Shown here one piece after another: positions 37,075 through 44,791 of a stretch of 64,000 nucleotides of DNA. A program made the translations under genes and the position numbers. How positions within the stretch are numbered: position 1 is the first letter of the stretch; each line of letters starts with the position of its first letter. The stretch spans positions 248,001 to 312,000 of the forward strand of contig NZ_FMYY01000004.1 in the NCBI RefSeq assembly GCF_900101595.1, in the 5' to 3' direction. Under the pieces are notes generated by a model. That model searched no databases, was not told the DNA's origin, and saw only the letters and a program-made list of their open reading frames with translations. Source of the DNA: Paenibacillus sp. cl123. GTDB taxonomy: Bacteria > Bacillota > Bacilli > Paenibacillales > NBRC-103111.

Positions 37075-37584
37075 TTAGGGAGCAGACTCATTGCTACTCT
37101 TTTCGGGGCGATTTTCGATCCTGGCAGTCCCAAGCGTGAAGTGATGCCATAAAATCTCTTCCACAATGTCGCCCTTCGCTTCATCGCATTCCACGATGAA
37201 GATGACCTGAGGAATTTCCCCTCGTAATAGACGACGCTGCTTTTTAATGACCTTGTAATAGAACAGGTCGATCATGAAGCCCGTAAGAAAGCCGGTTGCC
37301 GTTCCGATTAGCCCCCAATAGATCGGACCCCAGGCAAGCTTGAATCCGACGCTTGCGCCGATGACGGCCAAGGCGGTCCCCAGAGCCGCTCCCGTGCTGA
37401 TAAGCGAGATCCCATCCGCATTGTGAATCGAATCGAACAGTCTTCGGTCGGTTTTACGGTTCGTTAAGGGGACGGCGAACATGGCGTTTTTACTGATCCC
37501 GCTCTTCTCCAGCGAGCTGATCGCCAATTCTAAGTGGATCGAATGCTCAAAGGTCGAAAATATTTGTATCACGTTTCGTCCCAC
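37075..37584 (-). CDS. Small membrane protein with a two-helix hairpin, unknown function
   Basis: The 169-residue product has a soluble N-terminus (about 1-55), two close hydrophobic helices rich in Gly and Ala (about 60-105), and a soluble C-terminus. The layout resembles stress-type proteins with a central membrane hairpin, but I recognise no specific family. The GTG at 37584 has an AAGGA site; a second GTG at 37572 would give a four-base GTGA overlap with the gene upstream. Either way it overlaps that gene and is likely co-translated with it. Confidence 0.6.
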   Translation of the reverse strand: MGRNVIQIFSTFEHSIHLELAISSLEKSGISKNAMFAVPLTNRKTDRRLFDSIHNADGISLISTGAALGTALAVIGASVGFKLAWGPIYWGLIGTATGFLTGFMIDLFYYKVIKKQRRLLRGEIPQVIFIVECDEAKGDIVEEILWHHFTLGTARIENRPEKSSNESAP

Positions 37585-38366
37585 CGCGTTTCCTTCTTAA
37601 TTCGAAATTCGGGGCTTTGAAAATGCTTCATAAGGAAGTTTCTCTGTTCCGAATCGTAGAGTTTGTTATTCTCGACCGTGTTCGTGTAAGAATCGTAAGC
37701 GGCAAACCCCCACATGGAAGGCATATACAAGAGCCACTGCTTGTCCAACACCGATGTAGCTTTTACCATATCTCCGAGAAACAAATGGTGGACAGCGACA
37801 AGCGTCTTGGAGAAATATAAAAAAATGATCGTCCAGACTACGCAGAAAAAAGCTGTTAATAGCCGGTGAATATGCAATTGGCCAAGTCCCGGCATAAAGA
37901 GCGACCATATGACGGACATAACCGGGTTCCGCTTGTCCAAATAATTGATTTCGAGTGTGCCGATGGCGAATGAACTAAAGGGGGCGTTTTCCCTTACAGT
38001 GAGCAAATAGACTTTGTTCATATCCATACTGGTGCGATAGCTGTCCCATATCCCGAATAAGTATACAGGGATATACATCAACGTCCACCTGACATCAAGG
38101 GTTTCTTTGGCCAGTTGAATGTCTCCGCAGAAGCTGTGAACCATGGCAAGGTTAATTTTCGCATTGTAGTTAACGACAACTTCCCAGATAAACAGCACGA
38201 GACCGCGCAAATATTTGCTGAGCAGGAGATGTCCGAAGCCCGGAAAGGCCGCTGACCACCAGGCGATGATATAAGGATTCCGTATATGAAACTGCGTCGT
38301 TCCGCCAAGGCTCACATGGGCCCCATAACGCCGGAACTTATTATCGATGTTTCGGTAATTATTCAT
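37569..38366 (-). CDS. Multi-pass membrane protein with an internal duplication, TM2-like
   Basis: The 265-residue product is made of two similar halves (about 30-120 and 147-237). Each runs N-P, a helix, a PGxG(H/Q)L motif, a second helix, an H-x-x-GD segment, LDxxW, and ends with DSY...NK(V/L)Y. The PGFGHLLLSKYLRG motif recalls the TM2 family, whose function is unknown. The ATG at 38366 is chosen for a GGAGGGCC site. It is the first gene of a two-gene minus-strand unit and has lower GC than the flanks. Confidence 0.65.
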   Translation of the reverse strand: MNNYRNIDNKFRRYGAHVSLGGTTQFHIRNPYIIAWWSAAFPGFGHLLLSKYLRGLVLFIWEVVVNYNAKINLAMVHSFCGDIQLAKETLDVRWTLMYIPVYLFGIWDSYRTSMDMNKVYLLTVRENAPFSSFAIGTLEINYLDKRNPVMSVIWSLFMPGLGQLHIHRLLTAFFCVVWTIIFLYFSKTLVAVHHLFLGDMVKATSVLDKQWLLYMPSMWGFAAYDSYTNTVENNKLYDSEQRNFLMKHFQSPEFRIKKETRWDET

Positions 38367-38487
38367 AGGCCCTCCGGATAAACGCTGCGACACTGCATAG
38401 TATTTCTGATTATACAGGGGATATTCCAATTGCATGCAACAACAACGGGCTGATCATGTAGCCGGATGCCTTCTGAATTTCATTTGC

Positions 38488-39057
38488 TTATCTTTCCGCG
38501 TTAGTCGAAGCGTTTTGTTTCCTAATTATGATTTCGAATAGCCGCTTCATCATCACCGCTTTGAGTATGTATATCGGAAATGAGTAAATGTGCGCCCAAT
38601 TGAGCATTTTGTAAATTCCAAGCCAGACACTGATCGGCTCACAAATAAAGGCCAGGACGGCGGCTAGCAAGGTGTTCGCTATTATAAACGATTTCCATTC
38701 TCTAAAGTATTGGAAAACCAACATATGTAAAATAGGCAGTATCCCCAAATCGAGTATGAAGGCTTCCGGTAAAATTCGCATGAATTTATGAGGATACAAC
38801 CATAAATTCAGCTCATACCCTACATGGTCTAAAATATAGATCAAATAACTCATGGAAACACCAAAGGAGGCCACCTCTTTAAGCCTATGTTTATCAACGA
38901 GCCTCCACCATACAACCCAAGAAATAACAAACACCGTCAGAAGCAGCCACCACTGATAAGAAAATAAATCATAGTGAAGCCAGTATTCTTGTCTTAAATC
39001 CGTCAGATTTTTATGAACCCGCTCTATCTCCTCAATTAATACATCCTTCTCCGGCAT
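38488..39057 (-). CDS. CBO0543-like multi-pass membrane protein
   Basis: The 189-residue product has about five hydrophobic helices after a charged N-terminal segment. Its aromatic-rich plan (WWLLLTVFVISWVVWW; LPEAFILDLGILPILHMLVF) matches the Firmicutes membrane family annotated as CBO0543, of unknown role. A related protein is encoded at 54922-55392. The ATG at 39057 is chosen over the GTG at 39066 because AAGGGTGGG precedes it at a good distance. It is relatively AT-rich. Confidence 0.6.
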   Translation of the reverse strand: MPEKDVLIEEIERVHKNLTDLRQEYWLHYDLFSYQWWLLLTVFVISWVVWWRLVDKHRLKEVASFGVSMSYLIYILDHVGYELNLWLYPHKFMRILPEAFILDLGILPILHMLVFQYFREWKSFIIANTLLAAVLAFICEPISVWLGIYKMLNWAHIYSFPIYILKAVMMKRLFEIIIRKQNASTNAER

Positions 39058-39313
39058 GCGACCCACCCTTATTTACATCAATGGGGTTATTCTCCCCATC
39101 CTCGCAAGCAAAATACCCAATTTCCAACCCTGGATATTTATGTAATCCGGTAAGTTTGCTTCAGAAGCAATGTAGAAGTAGAAACACAAAAAAAAGCCGC
39201 CGGAGAACCTCCAACAGCTTATGCTCGATCAGGAATAGTCCGGCAGCCCGGCATCCATACTATGTGATATTGTAGAAGGTGAGTCTAAAAGATAGATGGA
39301 GGTGGCTGATAGA

Positions 39314-39868
39314 ATGCGCGTTTTTATTGCATTGCCATTGCCCGGCGAAATATCCGCTGAGCTGGAGCGCTGGACCCGGCTGCACAAGTCCAAGCTGCCG
39401 TTCCGCAAATGGGTGCACCCCCGGGATTATCACATCACGCTGCAGTTTCTGGGCGAAGCTGCGCCGGAGCGGGTCGAAGCCGTGCAAGCCAGCTTGCGCA
39501 GCATCCGCAGCGAGCCTATCTCCCTGGCGCTGAACGGAGCGGGCACATTCGGCTCTCCGAAAGCTCCCCGGGTGCTGTGGTCGGCTGTATCCGGACAGAC
39601 GGATAAGCTGCGGACGCTGCAAGCCGAGGTTGTGCGCGCTATGCGGCCTCACGGCTTTGTTCCGGAGGAGCGTCCGTACTCGCCGCATATTACCCTTGCC
39701 CGCACCTTCGCCGGAGAGGGAGGTTCTCCGGGGCTGGACGTTTTGTCAAAGGATTTGCCGGCAACCGGCTGGACAGCGGACCGGTGCGTGCTGATGCAGA
39801 CGCATATGGGCGCCTCGCCGATGTATAAAGCGATCGGGGAGTACCCGTTTGCTCTTCCGTCTGTCTGA
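39314..39868 (+). CDS. thpR: RNA 2',3'-cyclic phosphodiesterase (ThpR)
   Basis: The 184-residue protein has the two HxTx motifs of the 2H phosphoesterase fold, HITL in DYHITLQFLG (about residue 45) and HITL in SPHITLARTF (about residue 128). It opens 2',3'-cyclic phosphates on RNA and was named 2'-5' RNA ligase in older work. The start RVFIALPLP is typical. The ATG at 39314 is chosen for the GGAGGTGG site seven bases upstream. It stands alone and converges with the next gene. Confidence 0.92.
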   Translation: MRVFIALPLPGEISAELERWTRLHKSKLPFRKWVHPRDYHITLQFLGEAAPERVEAVQASLRSIRSEPISLALNGAGTFGSPKAPRVLWSAVSGQTDKLRTLQAEVVRAMRPHGFVPEERPYSPHITLARTFAGEGGSPGLDVLSKDLPATGWTADRCVLMQTHMGASPMYKAIGEYPFALPSV

Positions 39869-40017
39869 TCCATCCGTGAAGCTTCTCCGCCGAGGAGCCA
39901 AGCCGACTGCCGAGCTTGGGTCGCGCGTGTTCAGCATGCTCGCCGGCCGGTCCGGGGAACGCACAGGCGAGGCTGCGGCATACAGCCTCATGCCTGGGCG
40001 CCCCCGGCAAATCTTCC

Positions 40018-41460
40018 TCAATCCCCGAGCTCGTTCAGGCTGAGATGCTCCAGCCGGCGATCGCCCATATCCCACTTCGGAAAATACAGCTCCTCGCCCG
40101 CCCAATACAGCGCGGTTGCCCGCGCTTCAAACAATGGTTCCCGCCCGGAGCCGTCGATCCGAATCCGCTCTACGCTTGCTGAGCCATGGACGCCGAAGCC
40201 TCCGCTCACATAATACAGCCAGCCGTCCCGGTAATTGAAGGAGGATAGCGGGGATCTGGAGGATGTATGCAAATCAATGGAAACCGAGCCGTCCAGACTC
40301 AGCTTGCCCAGCCTGTTTTCCCCGTTCGTATAGTAAATCCAGTCGTCGACGATGATGAAGGAGCGGACGCCGTCCCGTACCTTCGCCGGAGCCGACCCGT
40401 CCAGACCGGCGGCATACAGCCTTTGCCGGCCGTCCTCTTCCCGCACATAATAGATGCGGTCATCCTGCAGGAACATGCTCCTCACATCCGCCGCATCCGT
40501 CAGTCTCTGCCCGCCTGTGCCGTCGGTTTTCATCCGGTACAGACCATCCGCGATATAATAAAGCCAGCCGTCCTGAACCCATAACGCTTTGGCTTCCGGG
40601 CTGGCGATAACGTTTCTGCCGGTCCCGTCCGTCCGCATCTTGTAGATCGCGGCCTTCCGGTCGGCGGCGGGAGCGATGTAGTACAACCAGTCTCCGGCCA
40701 CATTGATCCAGGTCGCCCCATCCTCCGACAGCCGTTTTTCCTCCGAACCGTCCGCTCTGGCCTTCACCAGCGTTTGGGGACCGCCTGAGCTGAGCAGCGG
40801 AGTTTTGTACACCCAGCCGCCTCGCTCGGCCACCTGTCCGCCTCCGGCCAGATTGAGCCGGTCCTGCCGGCTTGCTGCATTCGGCGCTTGCTCGGCAGAA
40901 GGGCAGGCCCGGATATCCAGGCCGCGAACGGCGTCCCAAGAGGTGGTCCAGCCGAAGGCGTCATGCGTAAATTTCCAGGTCATCGGAAAATAAACGATAT
41001 TGCGATACAGCAGGGGCGGGTACATTTCTTCCTGGGCGATGATCTGCTGCCCGTTCACCTGAACCGGGAATGGAACGGGAATCGCATACAGCGGATATGC
41101 GACGCCGCCAGCCGCCTGTGCCAGATTTTGCTTGAGCGGCCCGCAGGCAGCTCCCGAGCGGAGAGAAAAACCGTCACGCTCATTCCATGCGATGGACAAT
41201 CCGAGCGCTGTGGCATAATTCCAAGTCATCGGAAAATACGTAATATCCCGGTATAGCAGCAGCGGATATTCGCTGTTCAGCTGATCTGTCGCTACGGTAC
41301 TCACAGTTACAGGGAAAGGAGGCAGGGCGACGGCCAGCTCCGTCGATTGCGCTGCAGTTGCCGGTCCTGCCGGACAGGTCAAAGCAAGGGCGGCAGCGCA
41401 TGATAAGGCGAGAGCGGCTGTTCGAGCCAGAGCGGGTATGGTAGCGTTTAGTTGAAGCAT
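40018..41460 (-). CDS. Secreted stalk-domain protein with a DUF5050-like propeller
   Basis: The 480-residue product has a signal peptide (about 1-37), two copies of a short 'stalk' unit (about 50-100 and 118-165, each with LLYR(D/N)I(T/V)YFPMTW), and a propeller-like C-terminus (about 200-480) of repeated W(L/I)YY and RTDG(T/S)G motifs, as in DUF5050. The two stalk units are a clear internal repeat. It is probably exported and may bind cell-wall or ligand molecules; no enzyme motif is seen. The ATG has an AAGGAGCT site. It is divergent from the next stalk-domain gene across 144 bp. Confidence 0.7.
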   Translation of the reverse strand: MLQLNATIPALARTAALALSCAAALALTCPAGPATAAQSTELAVALPPFPVTVSTVATDQLNSEYPLLLYRDITYFPMTWNYATALGLSIAWNERDGFSLRSGAACGPLKQNLAQAAGGVAYPLYAIPVPFPVQVNGQQIIAQEEMYPPLLYRNIVYFPMTWKFTHDAFGWTTSWDAVRGLDIRACPSAEQAPNAASRQDRLNLAGGGQVAERGGWVYKTPLLSSGGPQTLVKARADGSEEKRLSEDGATWINVAGDWLYYIAPAADRKAAIYKMRTDGTGRNVIASPEAKALWVQDGWLYYIADGLYRMKTDGTGGQRLTDAADVRSMFLQDDRIYYVREEDGRQRLYAAGLDGSAPAKVRDGVRSFIIVDDWIYYTNGENRLGKLSLDGSVSIDLHTSSRSPLSSFNYRDGWLYYVSGGFGVHGSASVERIRIDGSGREPLFEARATALYWAGEELYFPKWDMGDRRLEHLSLNELGD

Positions 41461-41604
41461 GAATTCAGCTCCTTCGCAGCCGGATAGGTTTTGTCTAAAT
41501 GAATTCGACGACGGGCGTGTCCGGATTGTTGCATACTTCCCATTTGTTGTTTATTTAGGTATGTCGCAACTTATGCGGATTACAAGCGTTTAGGGAGTAT
41601 GTCA

Positions 41605-43350
41605 ATGATTAAACAAGATGGGGATGATGAAACGATGCAAGTCTGGAAAACTCTTCGTATCGTTGCTGCCGGAGCCTGCCTGCTGTCGGCGTCCGCTTGG
41701 CCGCTGCAGAGCGGAGCTGCGCTCGTTTCGGCTGCCGCCGTCTCCGATACGTCGCTTGCCGTCAAGCGGCAAATTGGCGATGATGTGGGCGATGTGCTCG
41801 CAACCGATATTCGCGCTTATGTCAATGGGCATTTGATCCGATCGATGAACATTGACGGCTATACGGCCGTTGTGGCGGAGGATCTCAGAGACTACGGCTT
41901 CGACGTCGTCTGGACGGCCGCCGACCGGAAGGTCACGATACTGAACAAGACGGCCAAGCCCGTGCAACCGCATGATGCAGCGGCGGAATCCGGCAAGCCG
42001 GTGGGCGCCAGGCTCGGGGATGTGCTGTATACGGATATCTCCGCTTATTACGGCGATACGCGGATTCCTTCGTACAACATCGGGGGACAGACGGCGATCC
42101 GGCTGAACGATCTGAACGCGCTCGGTACGGTGGATTGGGACCCGGTGAACAAAAAGATCGCCTTCAAGGCGGCGGCGCAAACGGCCGGGGAGGATAGTGC
42201 GGCGGAAGACAGTCCGGTTGTCGTCTACGAGCGAAAGGAAATTCGTGTGCAAGGCATCCATGTTCAAGATAAAACGGTGACTTATGAAGGGAAAACGGTC
42301 GGCAAGGTTGTGGAAGGCCAGCCGCATATCTCGCTAGCTTTTATGGGAGAGGCATTGGGTTACCGGCTGGAAGACAAGGAGCTTCTCGGCTGCGGCCAGG
42401 CGGCCGTATGCTTGACCAACGGCACGTACGGCTTCCGGGTATATCCGGATCAGCTCGAGATGAGTCCCGGGTATCCCTTGAGAGCGACGCTCGTCTGGAT
42501 GGGCGGGGATGACCAAGGCGTGGATGTGAAAGCCTCTGCAGCCGATACGAAGCAGGATGTGCTGATCGAGGAGAGCGACCTGAAGAAGCTGTTCGGCTAT
42601 GCCTCCACCTGGAATCCCGACACCAAGATGCTGGATATCCGGTATGCGGACTATGTCGCCGATGAATACGGCTTCCCGAAAACCTGGAACAATTATGTCC
42701 ACCCTATACGGATCAAAGGATATATGAACGGTCAGACTTCCGTTATGCCAGGATTGAACATTCTGAGCATCGGCACCCGGATGCCAAGCACCGGGGCGGT
42801 TTCCTCCGCACTCGTCGGCGAGATCGGCACCAAATCGTACAAAGAAGCCCGCGGCTTGAGCGAGTATACTTACCAGACCGATCTGAGCTACGATACCGGC
42901 TGGGCCGCCAATGAAATCCGGATGACGGTCGGAGAGCGGATTTTGTTCGTTCGCCAGCTGGAGTATCTCCTCACGCCCGAGAGCATGGAGCCGGTGATCG
43001 GCTATCCCGAGCCTTTCTCAAGGGGAGAGATCAGCCGGATTTCCTTCGACCAGCCGACCGGCGGATACATCCGCACGGAGGATGCCAAGGTTCGCTTCAG
43101 CGGCAAGGCGTCGAAACGGGTCGGCAGCGCCTTGACTATCATCGTCGAGCATCAGGTGTACGGCGGCGGCTATGAGAAGGTAAAGCAGTTCGACGTGCCG
43201 TTCGACGGGGAGCGCTTCTCGTTCGAAGTTGAGCCTCAGAAAGACCCGCGCTATTTGACAAAGATTACCGTGCAAAGCACGCTGTCCTTCCCTCGCGGAA
43301 CATCGGCAGTCGATGCGGCCAGGTTTTATATCGAAAAGCCGGCCAAGTAA
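41605..43350 (+). CDS. Secreted copper-amine-oxidase-like stalk-domain protein
   Basis: The 581-residue product has a signal peptide and two adjacent stalk units (about 60-118 and 135-190), each with the pattern GDVL.TDI.AY...I.S.NI.G.TA, as in copper amine oxidase N-terminal-like domains. A third, longer stalk region follows (about 215-360). These modules are surface or secreted protein parts, not oxidases. The ATG at 41605 is favoured by GGGAG seven bases upstream; ATG 41635 would also leave a good signal peptide. Function is unknown. Confidence 0.68.
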   Translation: MIKQDGDDETMQVWKTLRIVAAGACLLSASAWPLQSGAALVSAAAVSDTSLAVKRQIGDDVGDVLATDIRAYVNGHLIRSMNIDGYTAVVAEDLRDYGFDVVWTAADRKVTILNKTAKPVQPHDAAAESGKPVGARLGDVLYTDISAYYGDTRIPSYNIGGQTAIRLNDLNALGTVDWDPVNKKIAFKAAAQTAGEDSAAEDSPVVVYERKEIRVQGIHVQDKTVTYEGKTVGKVVEGQPHISLAFMGEALGYRLEDKELLGCGQAAVCLTNGTYGFRVYPDQLEMSPGYPLRATLVWMGGDDQGVDVKASAADTKQDVLIEESDLKKLFGYASTWNPDTKMLDIRYADYVADEYGFPKTWNNYVHPIRIKGYMNGQTSVMPGLNILSIGTRMPSTGAVSSALVGEIGTKSYKEARGLSEYTYQTDLSYDTGWAANEIRMTVGERILFVRQLEYLLTPESMEPVIGYPEPFSRGEISRISFDQPTGGYIRTEDAKVRFSGKASKRVGSALTIIVEHQVYGGGYEKVKQFDVPFDGERFSFEVEPQKDPRYLTKITVQSTLSFPRGTSAVDAARFYIEKPAK

Positions 43351-43486
43351 GCCGCGGGCTGTATCGGCTTGGCGTATGGGGCATCAAGCTGCAAGGGAGC
43401 TTGCCGCGGAAGGTCCCGGACATGGTATAATGAGCGGGATGTCATCCATGGGCGATGAGCCGATCAGACGGGGAGGGTATTCGAAA

Positions 43487-44269
43487 ATGGAATTGGGCTT
43501 GAGCGGCAAAAGAGCGCTTGTAACCGGAGGAAGCAAAGGAATCGGACTCGCGACGGCGTTGACTCTGGCGGCGGAAGGGGCCAAGATGGCTATCGTGGCC
43601 CGAAACCGCGAGACGCTGCGGGAGGCGGCGGCGCGTATCCTGGAGCAAACGGGGCAGGAGCCGATTTGGATCCCGGCGGACGTATCCGTGGAGGAAGAGG
43701 CCCGCCGGGCAGTAGCCGAAGCGGCCGAACGGCTGGGCGGTCTGGATATTCTCGTCAACAACGCCGGCACGTCGGCGGCGCGTCCCTTCGCAGAGGTGGA
43801 GAAGGACGCCTGGACGGCAGACCTGGACTTGAAGCTGTTCGGAGCCGTTCACTTCGCGCGCGCCGCGCTGCCGCATATGAAGCAGGCCGGAGGCGGGGCT
43901 ATCGTTAATGTAACGGCGATCGGCGGGAAAACCCCGGGCGCCTCGTCGCTTCCGACCTCGGTCAGCCGGGCGGCGGGGCTCGCGCTGACGAAGGCGATGA
44001 GCAAGGATCTGGCGGCAGACCGCATCCGGGTGAATGCCGTTTGCATCGGGCTTATCCGCAGCGATCAGATTGAGCGGATGTGGAAGGCGAAGGCGCCGGA
44101 GCAGACGTGGGAGGAGTTTTCCCGCGATCCGAAGCATAACATACCGCTCGGAAGAATCGGCGAGGCGCAGGAGGCGGCCAATGTGATCGCCTTTCTTGTC
44201 TCGGGTGCCGCATCCTTCGTAACAGGCACCTCTGTCAATATTGACGGCGGAATTGCCGCGGTGCTGTAA
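43487..44269 (+). CDS. Short-chain dehydrogenase-like protein with altered active site
   Basis: The 260-residue protein has the SDR fold with the cofactor motif TGGSKGIG (residues 13-20) and NNAG (91-94). At the places where SDR enzymes carry Asn-Ser-Tyr-Lys, this protein seems to have Lys116, Thr143/Ala144, Thr157 and Arg161 (TSVSR instead of YxxxK). The structural scaffold looks intact (RIRVNAVCIGLI; FVTGTSVNIDGG). It may bind NAD(P) without reducing a normal carbonyl, or use another mechanism. The ATG at 43487 is chosen for the GGGGAGGG site. A terminator follows. Residue matching was done by eye. Confidence 0.8.
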   Translation: MELGLSGKRALVTGGSKGIGLATALTLAAEGAKMAIVARNRETLREAAARILEQTGQEPIWIPADVSVEEEARRAVAEAAERLGGLDILVNNAGTSAARPFAEVEKDAWTADLDLKLFGAVHFARAALPHMKQAGGGAIVNVTAIGGKTPGASSLPTSVSRAAGLALTKAMSKDLAADRIRVNAVCIGLIRSDQIERMWKAKAPEQTWEEFSRDPKHNIPLGRIGEAQEAANVIAFLVSGAASFVTGTSVNIDGGIAAVL

Positions 44270-44385
44270 GCCGGCTGCAGCGCTTTCCATGCAGAACCAA
44301 AGCACTTGCGGGATTTTCCGCCTCTGGATGAAACGGCGCGGTTGAATAAGGCAACGCGCCGCGCCGGCTTCATCCATCCCCCCTG

Positions 44386-44418
44386 AGCCTGACGGCCGTA
44401 GACGCCGTCAGGCTTTGT
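44386..44418 (+). terminator. Terminator after the SDR gene
   Basis: AGCCTGACGGC (44386-44396) pairs perfectly with GCCGTCAGGCT (44404-44414), with a seven-base loop and a T-rich tail. Confidence 0.75.
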
Positions 44419-44424
44419 GTTGTT

Positions 44425-44546
44425 GTCCGGTCAATAGCGGGGAGAAGGGGGAGGATGGCCCCTATTCTCATAAGCTACCCCGGTTTTTTTTGGATTTTCT
44501 GACTCACAAGCAGCCGAAATCCAAAAAAAACCTGCGTTGACCGGAC
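44425..44546. repeat. Inverted-repeat element, about 122 bp, MITE-like (copy 2)
   Basis: Outer arms GTCCGGTCAA (44425-44434) and TTGACCGGAC (44537-44546) enclose a 16-bp perfect inner stem, 44482-44497 with 44517-44532 (GG, eight T, GGATTT and its complement). The outer arms match those of the element at 29717-29816. It is in the 522-bp gap before the giant SLH gene. Confidence 0.5.
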
Positions 44547-44677
44547 TATTATCGTCGATTATGATTATTTACAAGTTAGATATGAGTCATTTCAAGAAGG
44601 GATGGATGCGACGGCGAAATAAAACCAGCTTTTCCCGGAGTTGAAGGACGGTTTGCTTTATTTATGTTCAATCCGTT

Positions 44678-44691
44678 TGTAAGCGCTATCA
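44678..44691 (+). promoter_or_regulatory. Perfect cre (CcpA) site
   Basis: TGTAAGCGCTATCA matches all 14 positions of TGWAANCGNTNWCA. It lies about 100 bp before the giant SLH lyase-esterase gene, which should therefore be repressed on preferred sugars. Confidence 0.7.
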
Positions 44692-44791
44692 TTTATAGGC
44701 GAGCATGTTCCTCCGCAAGAAGGATGGTGTTGGGCTGGCTGAAGGCTTGTAGAACGTATCTTATTTTATTTTGAGGAATGAGGGATGTTTC

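Noticed and set aside
39180-39215. Run of A followed by a GGAG/CTCC hairpin before thpR, read as a minus-strand terminator
   Set aside because: The stem is only four base pairs and there is no minus-strand gene upstream that it could terminate.
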